Under the pieces are notes generated by a model. It was not told the origin of the DNA. It made no database searches and worked only from the letters and a program-made list of their open reading frames with translations. A stretch of DNA of 64,000 bases from Liquidambar formosana (lineage: Eukaryota; Streptophyta; Magnoliopsida; Saxifragales; Altingiaceae): positions 25,063,278 through 25,127,277 of the forward strand of contig CM077824.1 of assembly GCA_039720395.1 (NCBI GenBank), in the 5' to 3' direction. Positions 10,548 through 22,574 of the stretch are shown one piece after another. The translations under genes were made by a program, and so were the position numbers. Every line of letters starts with the position of its first letter. Position 1 is the first letter of the stretch.

Positions 10548-13210
10548 TCAATGATTCCCTGTGGGCCTCCTCTTTCGACTCGGCCCAGCTCCATCATGCC
10601 CTGAACGAGGTGCTCTAGAAGGGGGCATATCCTGTGGTGGATTAGACGATGATGCCTGTTGCAAACAAAGATAATGAGTTAGGAGGGTAATGGTGCCAAT
10701 CCTAGTTGAAAGCTAATAAGATGATCACTCACTTGGGGATTCAAGCGTGCTTCTAGAACTGAGTTCTCTAAACTCATTCGCACAAGATCCCTCCTCAATC
10801 CTTCATTGAGTTCAATGCATTCCTGGGCATACTCCCGTGGAACCTAGGAAAGTATAAACATGGTTAACAATAATGAAAGAATCCAATTTCAAGAAGATAA
10901 GAGTTTAGAACTCACATTCTCATAATATGGATCGATCTTGGGATATTCATCGAATGGTGGATGGGTAATGTCAGTCTTCACAAATTTTGTCCCACTACAT
11001 AAGTTCACATACCAATTTAGTTGTGGGAGGGGTGGAGGTTGATTTCCTTCAAGGTCCTCATCCTCGTCATTGTAAGTCATCCCAGTGGCAGATCCAACTG
11101 TGGAGCTGTGTCCCCTTGCCCGTCGGCCCTGAAATTCAAATACTTGTCAAATGGAGTCTTTCTTATAATCTTAAAAAGAGTTTAAGAGTGTGGGGAGCTC
11201 ACCCCTTGAGGTGGGAGACCAGTGACCTTAGGATTCATTAGATATTGTCGGCAAAAGGCAGTGTATTCTATGCGAGGGGAGGTGAATCCCTCAGCATCCC
11301 AACCCCTCAAAGCTTCTTCTAGTTCATCCCCCACCAAGTGGCTAGTGTGCCTCATGTTCTCTGGTGGCATAGAAGGTGTCACAGCTGCATTCATATTTCC
11401 ATGGACTTGTCTCAGGACTCGCTCCCCAAGATACCAGCATCTACCTGTGGGGCCTTCAAAAAGGACCCTTTTGCTTGTCAACTCCAAATAAGAGGAGTAC
11501 TTCTCGGGTAGCCTATGCTGCCACAGCCTCCATGGATCCCATTCCACCTGTTGAGTTTGAAATGAGAAATGAGAAAAGAAAGATAAAAAAATAAAGAGAA
11601 AGAAAGATTCTACCATATCAGCAGTCAAGCTGGCAAGATATGCCCTTGCATGGGCATAATCATGGCGATTGGAGGCTCTTGTAGCCAAGCAAGATGGAGC
11701 ATAATTCTGAAGGATGGGCCATGACATGGCATCACTAGCAAGAGTTGGGCGACACATGTTCAGGTACTCGTAGTACCATATCTGGGGAAAACCAAAAAAA
11801 ATATATAGATGAAATCATGTGTGTGTTAAGTTTCGGGAAATAATAGAGAATTGAATGTTCTGTGTTACCTCCCAAACGAAAGGAAGTCCCCCAAAGTTCT
11901 TTGCAACTCCTCGGGACATGTCAGTCATGGAGCGATACATGTTTACGAAAGCAGCTCCACCCCAATTGTATCTCCCAATTTTGTTCACATCTTCCATGCT
12001 AGCTAGCAACTCAAGTCGAGCCATGTCATTGGTGCCCGCAAAGAAGGTGCATGAAATCATGTAGAGCAAGAAAGCTCTCACAATGTATTTGGGATCCGTC
12101 CCCTCACTCTCTTCTTCAGTGGCAAAGGTGTTGTAGAGCCAAGTACGGCGCACACCTTTTGGGCTTAGTTCCGCTTCAACCCCGAGTAGAGCTACTATGT
12201 AGTTCTGGTCCATGTTGGCTTGTTCGTAGTATTCCAAGCGCTTGCCTTTCAAGCTCAACCCAGTTATCATGGTGAAATCCTTAGGAGTCATGGTCATCTC
12301 CCCGAAGCTAAAATGGAAAGTGTTGGTGGTGTCCCACCATAGCTCTGTTAAGGCAAACAATGCTTGCCTATCCCATTGCTCGTTCCATAGAGCATCTAGG
12401 AAAGGCCCAAAACCCGCCTTCTTTACTATCTTGTGAGCACGTGGTTGGGCATGTTCCATATATCTCCACCATGAGATGAGCCCCTTTATTGATGTCCTTG
12501 TACGGAGACTTTGAAAGTCGGGCTATGTCAAAAGATTGTGTATTGAGTTAGCATTGAAAATATAGAGATATTGGGTATACATTGGTAATTGATTTCAAAT
12601 GGTTTTCCAAAAGTTTTAAAATATGGGTTTTGATTCATGAAATGAATTAGGAATGAATGCCCATGACCTTGTGTATTCAAATTCATTGATTTTGTAAGGA
12701 TTGAACATGGTTTTGCCTTTCGGGCATTTTATCGAACACTTGGTGTGTAACTTGTTTTCAAGCAATGAAATGAAAGATTTTGTATACCAAATCCTTGCCA
12801 AAACCATATGACTTTGTACTACAATGAAAACCAATTGATTTTTCAAGAATTAAACATGTTTTTGTCTCTTTGGCATTTTATCAAACACTTGGTGGGCATT
12901 TTTTCTCAAGCATTGGGAAACAAGCTTTTTGCACATTCAATCCTTGCCAAATCAATGAACTTGGCTTAAAAATGATAGAAACAATCAAAAGAAGATCATG
13001 GGAATGCATTTTATCCAATAGAAATCAAAATTTCATGATAAACATGTTAAGTTGGAAAGAACTAACCTCATGTTGGGAATGGAGGTAGGAGAGATGCTTC
13101 TTAGGTTCAAGCAACACCTTGTCTTGGGATGCATCATAGATTGGTGCCTTGTATGTATTCTTGATCACATAATATGGATACTTGATGTTGGAATCATTGC
13201 TAGAAGCCAT
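10548..13210 (-). CDS. Antisense gene A: seven-exon plant mobile domain (PMD) protein, intact, element 1
   Basis: Exons on the minus strand: 13210-13067, 12522-11869, 11781-11614, 11547-11203, 11128-10916, 10843-10733 and 10655-10548 (TGA). Every intron is GT-AG and every exon is a multiple of three (144, 654, 168, 345, 213, 111, 108), so all introns are phase 0 and the product is 580 residues with no stop. Exon 2 carries the PMD core: a W-rich stretch, then TNTFHFSFGEMTMTPKDF and ITGLSLKGKRL. Exon 5 is acidic, then proline-rich. The end, SRKRRP, is a possible nuclear localisation signal. Known PMD proteins (MAIN/MAIL1 type) act in plant nuclei in silencing and genome stability, and PMDs occur in transposons. 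The role here is unknown. Start ATG 13210 opens exon 1 (MASSNDSN). Confidence 0.82.
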
Positions 13211-13506
13211 TGTTGATGGTTGAGCTTGTATGTGAGAAAAATGGGTTTGATAAGAAAGATGATGAATTTGATCTTGTAACTTGATGATTGATGCTTGTTT
13301 TTGTTGTTGAATGGCTTGTTCTTGATGCTAATTCATGCACACAACTTGAATTGAAAGTGAAACTTTGAATGAGGATATGTTTGTGAGTGTTTAGAGAAGA
13401 TGGAATGAGTTTCTAGAGAGAGAAACTCTCTATTTTCGAATTGGGTGTGTGTGTGCACAAATGGGGAGTCAAGGGTTTAAAAACCCTCAAACTGGGCAGC
13501 ACCAGC
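13211..13506 (-). promoter_or_regulatory. Probable promoter and 5' UTR of antisense gene A, element 1
   Basis: Minus strand. A TATA-like GGGTTTTTAAACCC (about 13470-13483) lies just downstream of the palindrome, followed by a CA repeat and a CT-rich leader up to ATG 13210. The TATA match is weak. The arrangement is the same in element 2. Confidence 0.4.
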
Positions 13507-13584
13507 CTCGGGTAACCGCCCAGCATGGGGCGGCAAGCCGCCTGGGCTTGGGCGGCAAGCCACCAGCAGCCAGGTGGTCAGCCT
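13507..13584. promoter_or_regulatory. Diverged GC-rich palindrome upstream of gene A, element 1
   Basis: It has the same layout as 10214-10293: CTCGGGTAACCGCC at one end, GGTGGTC at the other, and inner GGCGGCAAGCC units, here with AAG in place of TAG. The outer arms pair imperfectly. It lies about 300 bp upstream of the gene A ATG. Confidence 0.65.
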
Positions 13585-13899
13585 CCCTTGCTCGCTCCGT
13601 TGCGCTCGTTTGGCCTTTGCTCGCCTATTCGCGCTTTTGAACCTTCTTTGAGATGCATTATCAAGTTTGTTTTGAGTTGAAAAATGAATAAATATCTTGA
13701 CTTTGTTTGACATGAAATGTTTTTGAAATGGATTACATTGGTTGCCCTCGTGCGAGCATGGCATGCTAGTAGGGTTGAACAACCTTCTCTATGCATATGA
13801 TTTTTTATCATTAGGGATGAATTCCCTCCTATGTCACTATGATTTGTTGTCATTTGGGATAAAGATACCTTCCCTATATGCATGTGAATGATTGCTTTC

Positions 13900-14960
13900 A
13901 TGAGATAATTGTGTCTCCTATATGAGTTGGTGTTTGAGTTGAGGCATGAATAGCCTCCATGTGAGATGATTTGGTGAACTTGTTGTGTGTTGGTAAGTAG
14001 AAGCTTACCTTTGTCTTGATGACTTAGTGAGAGAAAGATGAAATCTTTCTCATGATTACATGCTTACCTTGATGACTTGAAAGATGCAATCTTTCCCATG
14101 ATTTATGTTGACCTTGATGGTTTGATTATGAGAAGGACGCGATCTTTCTCATGCTATGTGTTCACCTTGAGAGTTTGATATGAGAAGGATGCAATCTTTC
14201 TCATGTCACATGTTTACCTTGATAACTTGAAAGATGCGATCTTTCCCAATGGTATGTGTTTACCCTGATTGAAGGTTGTGACCTTCCTCGTACTATGTGA
14301 CTACCTTAACAATTAACCTTGATGGTTTGAATATGAGAAGGATGTATCTTTCTCATGTTTTGAGATAGCCTTGATGGCTTCCTGTGGTATGTGTTTACCT
14401 TGATTGATTTGAGCAAGATAAGGACGTGATCTTTCTCGTGTTATGTGATTTACCTTGATAATTGAGTAATAACCTTGACGGTTTGAATATGAGAAGGATG
14501 TATCTTTCTCATATTTTGAGATAGCCTTGATGGCATAGTGTTACCTCATATTATTCACCAGTTGTCACTGGTGTAATATGGGAAGACCTTTCATCGAACG
14601 AAGTTCGATGTAAGCTATGGATACCTCGTACTATTCACCAGTTGTCACTGGCATAGTATGGGAAGACCTTTCATCGAACGAAGTTCGATGTAAGCTATCG
14701 TTACCCCGTATTATTCACCAGTTGTCACTGGTGCAGTATGGGATGTGATTACCTTGATAATTGAGTAATAACCTTGACGGTTTGAATATGAGAAGGATGT
14801 ATCTTTCTCATATTTTGGGATGGCCTTGATGGCATAATGTTACCTCGTACCATTCACCAGTTGTCACTGGCATAGAATTGGAAGACCTTTCATCGAACGA
14901 AGTTCGATGTAAGCTGTGGATACCTCATCTTGTTCCCCAGTGAAACTGGTATACAGTATG
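13900..14960 (+). repeat. Hairpin-rich tandem array in the 3' untranslated region, element 1
   Basis: 13990-14530 holds degenerate units of the type CTTGATGACTTGAAAGATG, many containing stems such as GAAAGAT-GCG-ATCTTTC. From 14543, 80-bp units follow (starts 14543, 14623, 14703 and a separated one near 14842). Each has two stem-loops, CCAGT-TGTC-ACTGG and CATCGAAC-GAA-GTTCGATG. Tandem repeats in the 3' UTR are known in Tat/Ogre elements and can seed satellites. No gene is seen here. Confidence 0.8.
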
Positions 14961-15853
14961 AGAGGAGTTCTGTAGAACTTATGAAGAGTACCTTTGTGCT
15001 TGTGTATGATGAATTCGAAGAATTCAATGATATGATCACCCTCTTTTCCCCAGTGGATCTTGACGAAGTCAATTCCCTGGGCAAAAATGGGTTGTTCTTT
15101 TGGTCATTGGCTCGCAAGTGAAACTTGCTCACCAATGAGGGGCTTCTGTCACACCCCATTTTTGCCACCTTAGCTAGGGTTTGTCATTGCATGTGTCTTT
15201 TTGTTTCCTTTTTGAGTCTAGTCTTTTGCATTGAGTTTCTAGGGTCCTAAGGATGGTGTGTATGAATTTTGGTTCGATTTGGAGTTGATCTTGAGGGTTA
15301 ATAAGAACTTTTGTGACTTGAGGGGCATAATCGTCTTTTTGATCACAAACTTTCCATTTGACCTTGAAATGATCTCCAAGTTGCCAATTGGAGTTTATAT
15401 GGTTGTATTTGAGGTATTTGTGGGTTCAATTCGATGAATTGAAGGTTCGGGTTTAGAATGGCTCAACAAGGCTCAAGTTGGCTAAGAGACCTACTTCGGG
15501 TTAGCTCGAATTGGTTCATGATTTTCACTCTATGACTACTCATTTGACCTTGATTGGTCTTAATTTCATCCCCAAATGTGTTTAGGGAGGTTGAATTTCG
15601 AATTAGAAAGCATTCGGTGCGACCCTATGTGCATACCCAAGCTAAGCGATGGTGAGGCATAGCGGTTAACCACCTTTGTAGGACCCAACCATGCAGCCAT
15701 GGCTAGGGTTTCTTGCCCTCAAGTGACTCAAATTACATTCCCCTTCGAAATACGGTCGTTTTGGCTTTCGTTTCGTCAAAATCGGAGTTGATTTGAGCTC
15801 GGAAACACATTTGGAAGTCGAAAGGGTCAAATTTGGGCTGAAGCTGACATGGC

Positions 15854-15933
15854 CTCGGGTGACCACCTAGGCCTGGGCGGCTAGCCGCCTGGGCCCAGGC
15901 TGCTAGCCGCCCAGCCCCAGGTGGTCACCCGAG
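15854..15933. promoter_or_regulatory. GC-rich palindrome in the LTR promoter, element 1
   Basis: CTCGGGTGACCACC at the left pairs with GGTGGTCACCCGAG at the right around two GGCGGCTAGCCGCC-type hairpins, one with a T change. It lies about 190 bp upstream of the LTR TATA box. Confidence 0.8.
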
Positions 15934-16120
15934 CCACTTTCCTTTTTTGAGCTTTGACGCGGCTCCTTCCCTATTTCCTCGGATTTGCTCGCCTCCAGCC
16001 GCCATTTAACCCTAATTTCAGCCCTATTTGACCTACTTGAGCCCCAAGGGAACCTCTAAGAGCCCTTGGATCAATCCCTAGGGTTTTAATCCCAACCATT
16101 GAGGGTTTTCCCTCAATCCC

Positions 16121-16128
16121 TATAAATA
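16121..16128 (+). promoter_or_regulatory. LTR TATA box, element 1
   Basis: TATAAATA followed by CCCCCTTATACTTCAGCA marks the likely start of the R region. The same box is in the other LTR copies at 27882, 54762 and 58730. Confidence 0.75.
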
Positions 16129-18429
16129 CCCCCTTATACTTCAGCAATAGGGGAGGCCACTGGGAGAGAAAATTCTGAAGTGTGAGGCATGTGTGAGACT
16201 TGGAGGCTATGGCAGCCATCCTTAGGGTAGTTTAACTTAAACTTTGAGTGAGAGAGTGTGAGAGAAGGCTTGAAGGAAGGCTAGAGCATTGCTTGAAGGC
16301 TTGAAGGAAGGAATTTCCAGCAGCACATAAGAGGAGGAGGACTCTCTACAGCAGCCACCATAGGTATGCCCCTCCTCCTTTCTCTCTTTCATTCAAACTA
16401 GGGTTTTTTACATAGCTTTGCATTATTTCATGTTTAAAGCTTATTGTTTTATCATGTGTTGATGCTTCTAATGCTTAGAATGCATGATTAGGATATTGTC
16501 TATGGCTGGTTTTGCATGATATAATGTCATTCTATGTGGTTTTATGAGTCTTTGTGTTTTTAGGGTTTTTTAGAGTCTTTTCTAGGGTTTTACGTGGAAT
16601 GGTCATTATTTCATGTTAAAGTTTGTGTTTTTATTGTGTTTTGCTGCTTCTATTAGCTAGTATGCATGATTAGGATCATATTCATGGGCTGTTTAGTATG
16701 CTAGGATGCTATTCCATGTGATTTACTGCATGTTTGGGACTTTAGGGTTTCCTTAGTGCTGAAATTGGTTTTCTACATGAAATACCACCTTTGCATATTA
16801 AAGCTTGTGTTTTTGTTGTGTTTTGCTATTTCTATTAGTTAGTATGCATGATTAGGATAATGTTTGTGGGCTGTTTAATATGCTGGGATGATGTCCCATG
16901 TGATTTACTGCATGTTTGCAATTCTAGGGTTTCCTTAGTGCTGAAATTGAGTTTATGCTTAGAATAGCTTTATTTCATGTGAAAGTCTATGTCTTTATCA
17001 TGTGTGGATCATTCCATTGATTAATATGCATGGTTAGAATGCTGTTCATATTCTGTTTTGCATGATTTAGGGTTATTTCATGGAATTTTATGCACTAGTG
17101 TGATTCTAGGGTTTCATTCATCCTTGTATTAGGAGAGTAGCATATAGCATGGATAGCTTAGGGTTTTTCTTTGTGTTTTCTTCATGGTTGATATATATGT
17201 GCTGCATATTTGATAACTATGATATTTCTAGCATTCATATAGTTGATTTTAGGGTTTTTTGCATGTCATTGCATGTAGGGTTGAATTAGGGTTTTAGTTA
17301 GCTTATGATTCATGTTGTTGCATGACTTGTGGTTGATTTTAAACCTTATTTCAATTCTGTCCAGATCTGTTATTTGTCTTTGATATGATATTTTGAGCAT
17401 GTGTTAGCCCATGTTTGGGCACGATAATGGCTTGATTTGGAATCTAGCTTGTTTGGTGGGTATTTTGGTATGTTTTGCATGGAAATTGCAGGTGCTTTGA
17501 CAGGTACAACAGGTGCAACTACCCCACCAATGTGGGGTGGTTATTTTGGCTATTGTGAGGTGAAATCTTACAAATAAGGTAATTACCCTATGCAATAGGG
17601 TGGTTACTTTGACAGGTTGCTTTTGCTTAAGGTAAGTAGGGTATGAGGGTGCCCCAATTCACCCTTCTTTCCTTTCTTTGAAACTTTCCCTTTCTCCCCC
17701 CTAGGGTTGTTTCCTAATAGGGGAATATGGTGATTCCTATAGTATCCTTTCAATAAAAAAATACTTTTTAAATCAAAGTTTCCATCTTTTATCAAAATTC
17801 CATATTTTACCAAAAATCTTTTGAGAATCATTTATTTTGGAAACTTACCATGTTTTACTTGAAAGGAAACTTATGGTTTACCATAGGCCTTGATTAGGTT
17901 ATAACCCTATTCCCTTTCGAACTACGTGGACTTTGATCCATGTATTTCCATACATGGTACGTAGGCGCTCTTCGTGATGTTCAAGTCCGCCCTAGGATAC
18001 TAAGTATCCTAGGTTTTCTTCTCCCCCTTTCTTTTTTCTGTTTTTCTTTGATTTACTAGATTGTATGGATGAATGAATAAATGATATGCATGCTGTCTTG
18101 TGATGATAATTGTTGATTTGTGTATGATTAAGACTTTGATTTAGCCCAATTAAATTAAGAGACCGTTTAGGCCGATATGGGTGCCTATAGGCTTTGCCTA
18201 GAACCTTCCCATATCGTAACTTAGCCTCCGAATCCCCGATTTCTCTGGTTTCCAAAAGATCATTTGCCTTTCCATTTTTAAATATGGAGTCAATCTTTTG
18301 TTTTCCTAAAACAAAACTGTTTTTTAGGGTTTTCCTTATTTCCTTTAAAAAATAAGGTGGTGACTCCTTTTCCTTTTTCAAACCTAAAACCGCCCCGTGG
18401 GCCCTTAACTTCGTTTTTCGGGGTCCACA

Positions 18430-18990
18430 GGCCTCCATTAGGTGATAACCCTATTCCCAATTCGAACTACGTGGACTTTGATCCATGTATTTCCATACAT
18501 GGTACATAGGCGTTCTTCGTGAGGTTCAAGTCCGCCCTAGGATACTAAGTATCCTAGGTTTTCTCCCCCCTCTTTCTTTTTTCTGTTTTTTCTTTGATTT
18601 ACTTGATTATATGGATGAATGAATGGATGATATGCATGCTGTCTTGTGATGATAATTGTTGATTTGTGTGTGATTAAGACTTTGATTTAGCCCGATTAAA
18701 TTAAGAGACCGTTTAGGGCGATATGGGTGCCTATAGGCTTTGCCTAGAACCTTCCCATATCATAACTTAGCCTCCAAATCCCCGATTTTTTTTTTGGTTT
18801 CCAAAAGATCTTTTGCCTTACCATTTTTAAACATGGAGTCATTCTTTTGTTTTCCTAAAACAAAACTGCTTTTAGGGTTTTCCTTGTTTCCTTTAAAAGA
18901 TAAGGTGGCGACTCCGTTTTCTTTTTTTAAACCTAAGGCCCATTCCCTTTTAAAAACCCATTTGTGTGGGCCCGCTTTCCGGGGTCCACA
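18430..18990 (+). repeat. 3' fragment of an older Tat LTR, the target of element 1
   Basis: It matches the last 550 or so bases of the element 1 LTR, from the AGGCCTTGATTAGG region to the terminal CACA at 18990, with more divergence. Element 1 inserted at GGCCT in this LTR; the other part must be left of the window. The following AAGTG (18991-18995) is probably this older element's own target duplication. Confidence 0.8.
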
Positions 18991-19287
18991 AAGTGCTAGT
19001 CCTATGGTTCATTACTGTCCATCATAGTGAACCTTCAACTAGGAATGTTTTAGGAGTTTAGTACAGAGATATATCTATAGTCTCAAAATCACAACACTTT
19101 GTAATTTCATATTCTCAACTCTAACTCCATGGACATATTATGTAAATATAAATGATGCATATAAACACAATAGAATAAGCCCTTTTTAAATTAATAATAA
19201 ATGTGACATACATAAATGAAATCAATTGATTGTTCCTAATCCCTAAACAATCGTCTCTATGATTGGCTCTAGGGCATAATCCTAACA
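18991..19287 (-). repeat. Inverted fragment of a copia LTR
   Basis: This is the reverse complement of the first roughly 300 bp of the copia LTR found intact at 31006 and 39068, ending at its terminal TGTTAGGATTATG (here CCTAACA at 19281-19287). It is more diverged than the intact copies. It interrupts the protease of the gypsy remnant to its right. Confidence 0.85.
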
Positions 19288-21565
19288 CTCTCTTGAATCA
19301 CAACAAAGGTTTCCATAGTTTGAATTGGCCCGACCCATACTACCAATGTAATTTGCTCCAATGGCAAAGTTGTATTTCCGCTGAATGCTCTCAAACTAAC
19401 ATGACAACGTTTGAGATTTGAATCCACTAAACCGAGTTGCTCATATAATCTATGGAACATGACATTTACTGAAGCTCCGTTGTCGACGTAAACTTTTCCC
19501 ACATCGTAGTTTGCTATAAGCATTCAAACTACCTGTGCATTGTTATGCGGATGATTGAGTTCGGAGCCAGTTGCCTCGTCCCTAAAGAATAGGGTTTTCT
19601 GTTGTACCCCTTCCTTTGGGGATACAAGGGTTGGCTCGCTCCTCACATCGTTAATCTCCACGTCCTAGCAGGTAGCTCGATATTAAGCTCGCAGTTTATT
19701 AGTTGAGAAAGTTGCCCCCTCGTATCCCCCAGTTATGACATCAATTGTTCCCAAGACCTTTAACTGGTTGGGCTGGGTAGTCTGTGGTTCGGGTTTCTTG
19801 GCTCTAGATTGTTTGCCCTTTTCTTCCCGAGCTATGAACTCGTTTAGCTTGCCTTCCTTTGCCCAGGTCTCCAGGTTATTATTAAAAATCTTGCAATCTT
19901 CTATTCTATGGCTATGGTCTTTATAGTAACTGCAAAATAACTTTTTGTTTCTTTTCTTCGGGTCTCCTGCTATCAGCTTCGGTCTCTCGAAGAAGTCTTT
20001 ACTCTCCACAATATTTAGTAGCTTGTAGATTGGGAGAGTGAAGATAGTGAAAATGGCCTTTAACTCGGTCTCCCCATGACTGCTCCTTTTGGGGTCGATT
20101 GTCTTTCCTTTTGTCTTCCCTTTCATTATTCTTTGAATTTTTCGGGTGATACACATCGTCAAGCTGAGCATACTTTCCGATGGTTTGAAGTAGCCTATCA
20201 ATGTGCTTAAAAGGATTTAGAGTGAATTTGCTAAACAACGGTGATGGCTTTTTTAACCCGAGCCGAAAGAGGTCCATGGAATTCCTTTCAGCTGGTTTAT
20301 CAATCTCATTGTAAATTTCCCAGAATCTCTGAAAGTATTCCTAAAGTCCCTCATCACTTTTCTGTCTCACCTCATATAGATTCTGCATGGTCTTGGCGAA
20401 CTTGCAGCTCGTGATAAAATGATTCTTGAAAAGCTTGCTCAGTTTGCTCCAACTGTCGATGGACCGATTTGGGATCTTTGCTCACCATTGCGAAGTGACA
20501 TCCCTAAACTCATTGGAAAAATCTTGCTCAAGAAACCATCATTGCCCATATATAAAGACATACATTGCAGATAATAATTTAAATGATAAGCAGGGTCTAT
20601 AGAAAGCGGGTAAGGGTTAAAAGTAATTTCAAAATAACCTTTAAGGATTGGAACGAGTTGAATCCACTTTGTAAACGGGGAGCGAACTATGGCTGAACTT
20701 CGAACTCTATTGCTCTTATCCTCGTAATGAGAACAATTCCTCTTTGAACCTTCATAACCACGGTTGTACTCCATGGGAGATCAAGAGTGCTTTCTCTTAT
20801 AATCAGCGCACCGATATCCTCGATCGCGTCCTGGAGACCTAGATCAAGGACGAGCTCATTCAGTTCTGGCAATTCGCACCTCCAATTCACTATGGCTCCG
20901 AGTTCTAACTTCTATCTCATTATATTGTTTGACACGGCCCGAGCACCTAGAATTGACCTCTGGTTGTCTTAAGTTTGACTCCCTTCTATTCCCACGATCC
21001 TCCTAGGCTGAAATAAACTTCAAAGCTTGTGGGGACTTACTTCTATTCCCGCGTTCACGGCGGTGAGAATGTTCATCTCTGATGGGGCTATCTCGGCAAC
21101 GCGAATGGTGTTGTGGGTTGGTATGACTAGCTACTTCCAATATGTGCGCATCTTCTTAGGCAATTGTACGGTGGAGGTATCGTTGTAGGTCCGCTCAACA
21201 GCGAAACACTTAAGTTGAGCTGCCTGGATCTGGTTTTGCATTGTGGCCATTAGCTCGACAACTGTCGCCAAGTTTAGGTTGTTAGCTATAGCTTTATCAT
21301 AAGCTTCTTTTAGAGTAGGTTGATTATCAAGACTTTGAAGTATGGTAGAGATTTTGGTGAAATCTAGTGCTTGTGAGCAGATTGCTGTTGAACCACGCTT
21401 TGTGGGGGTGGTAAGTCTGCTAGCACCACCGGAGGCTGAACCATGGGGTGTTTTCCGGCGGCGTTTCCACCATTTCCTCCAGTTGTGGTTTCGATGCAAG
21501 TGAAATTGACCCCGGATCTAGTCTGACCTACGTTAATCAGAGGTGGTAAAGTTATCTATCGTGAT
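19288..21565 (-). pseudogene. Antisense gypsy gag-pro remnant
   Basis: Broken minus-strand frames in order: N-terminal gag pieces (21499-21131, 20774-20439), a gag C-terminus with a zinc-knuckle-like CSYYKDHSHRIEDC (20201-19683), and the protease start with YVDNGASVNVMFHRLYEQLG (19523-19288). The protease is cut by the inverted copia LTR, and no pol remains. It is a different, older gypsy family from elements 1 and 2. Several frameshifts and stops make it non-functional. Confidence 0.8.
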
Positions 21566-21567
21566 GA

Positions 21568-21589
21568 TTTCCCACAGACGGTGCCAAAT
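21568..21589 (-). other. Primer-binding-site-like sequence of the antisense gypsy remnant
   Basis: The minus strand reads TTTGGCACCGTCTGTGGGAA directly after the LTR end, a common form at the LTR/internal junction of plant gypsy elements. I do not assign the tRNA. Confidence 0.5.
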
Positions 21590-22300
21590 TGTTTAGGTCT
21601 AAAACTGGACCGCGAACTGTAATGAAGGATTGGAACTAATTTCATCGTTTGATCTGCAAACAAAAACTCCAAAACAGGAATTAGAGAGAGAGGCCGAAGT
21701 GGGTTCAACCTAAATCTCTCTTAGGAGAAGAGGAAAGGTAGAGAACGATAGTCATAAAGTAGGGTATTGTTTATCTTACCTCATTTGACTGCGTAATGTT
21801 CTTTTTATACCCACTTGTACGGACTAACCTGAACAAGCTATGATAACCTCTAAGGTTGAGTTAAGCCTAACTAGGGTTGGCCCAATAACCGTCAGACCAT
21901 GATTTGTTGACCATGGTTGCATGGTTAACCCTAGGTTAGATGTAACCACCAAACCACAGTTAGTTGACCATGGTGATAAGGTGGAACTATAGTATGATTG
22001 AGATTGCCAGATGTCGCGACCTAAGCTGATGTCAAGCTTTGGGTGGTAAAGGTGCATTTACAAACTGATGAGAAGATAGAACCGAACTGGCCCTTCAGAT
22101 TGGGCCATTAGAATTGAGGTTCCGCAATAAGGCTAAGAGCCCAGGTCATCAGGATGAAACCTCAGCTCGTTCCTTTAGGTTGTGAGGATGAGACTTTAGC
22201 TCATTTCCTTGGCTCGGTGACTAAGTGGTACGTGCTATACTTCAATCCTAATGTTTTATTGCGGTAGCTTGTCCAAAGGGATTTTACCCACACAGATAGT
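21590..22300 (-). repeat. LTR of the antisense gypsy remnant (right edge uncertain)
   Basis: It begins at TGTTTAGG (21590) next to the primer site. The minus-strand TATA box is TATAAAAAG at 21809-21801. The core around CTTTTTATACCCACTTGTACGG is shared with 57291, an LTR-like region in the same orientation. I cannot fix the right boundary. Nothing else is seen up to 22574, which is AT-rich 3' flank of the UGT gene. Confidence 0.55.
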
Positions 22301-22574
22301 ACATTGTGGGTGGCAGTAAACTCACACTTTTCTTAAAGTAACCAAAAGATAAATTAATAATAAAAGAAATTAATAGCAAAACATACCGTGGAAGAAATCA
22401 TTGTTTCACTCTTAGTTCATATGAGTTTATCAAAAAGGATAGGTGCACACGCCTGCGATAAAAAAAAGTCAAAAAGGAGTACACGCTTTTGAACTACTTA
22501 GCAATATCCCAGCCAAAAAGATAAAAAATAATAATAATAAAATAAAATAAAATACTCTTTATATAGCTATAATC

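Larger units (their letters stand above)
1..18429 (+). mobile_element. Tat-lineage Ty3/gypsy LTR retrotransposon, element 1 (5' end outside window)
   Basis: Order seen: partial 5' LTR (to 1136), tRNA-Arg primer site, gag-pro, probable intron, pol with RT, gypsy RNase H, a second RNase H and integrase, two antisense genes, a tandem-repeat region, then the 3' LTR (15147-18429). The second (archaeal-type) RNase H between the first RNase H and integrase is a known mark of the Tat lineage. The 3' flank is GGCCT (18430-18434), the expected right copy of the target duplication. The left copy is outside the window. Over the 1.1 kb that can be compared, the two LTRs differ by about five substitutions and one indel, so the insertion is young. 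It inserted into an older LTR of the same family. Confidence 0.93.
15147..18429 (+). repeat. 3' LTR of element 1
   Basis: It runs from TGTCACACCCC to GGTCCACA, 3283 bp. A short purine run (GAGGGG) just before it is the only polypurine-tract candidate. The LTR contains the GC palindrome (15854-15933), a TATA box (16121-16128) and a roughly 2.3-kb transcribed part rich in TAGGGTTT motifs. Confidence 0.93.

Noticed and set aside
13449..13640. Plus-strand ORF across the gene A palindrome (and its copy at 52124)
   Set aside because: The GC-rich palindrome lacks stop codons by composition; the frame has no recognisable domain and is antisense to the gene A leader.
18430..18990. Tandem duplication of the element 1 LTR end
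   Set aside because: The segment is more diverged than the two element 1 LTRs are from each other, and starts exactly at the 5-base target site, so it is the interrupted older LTR.
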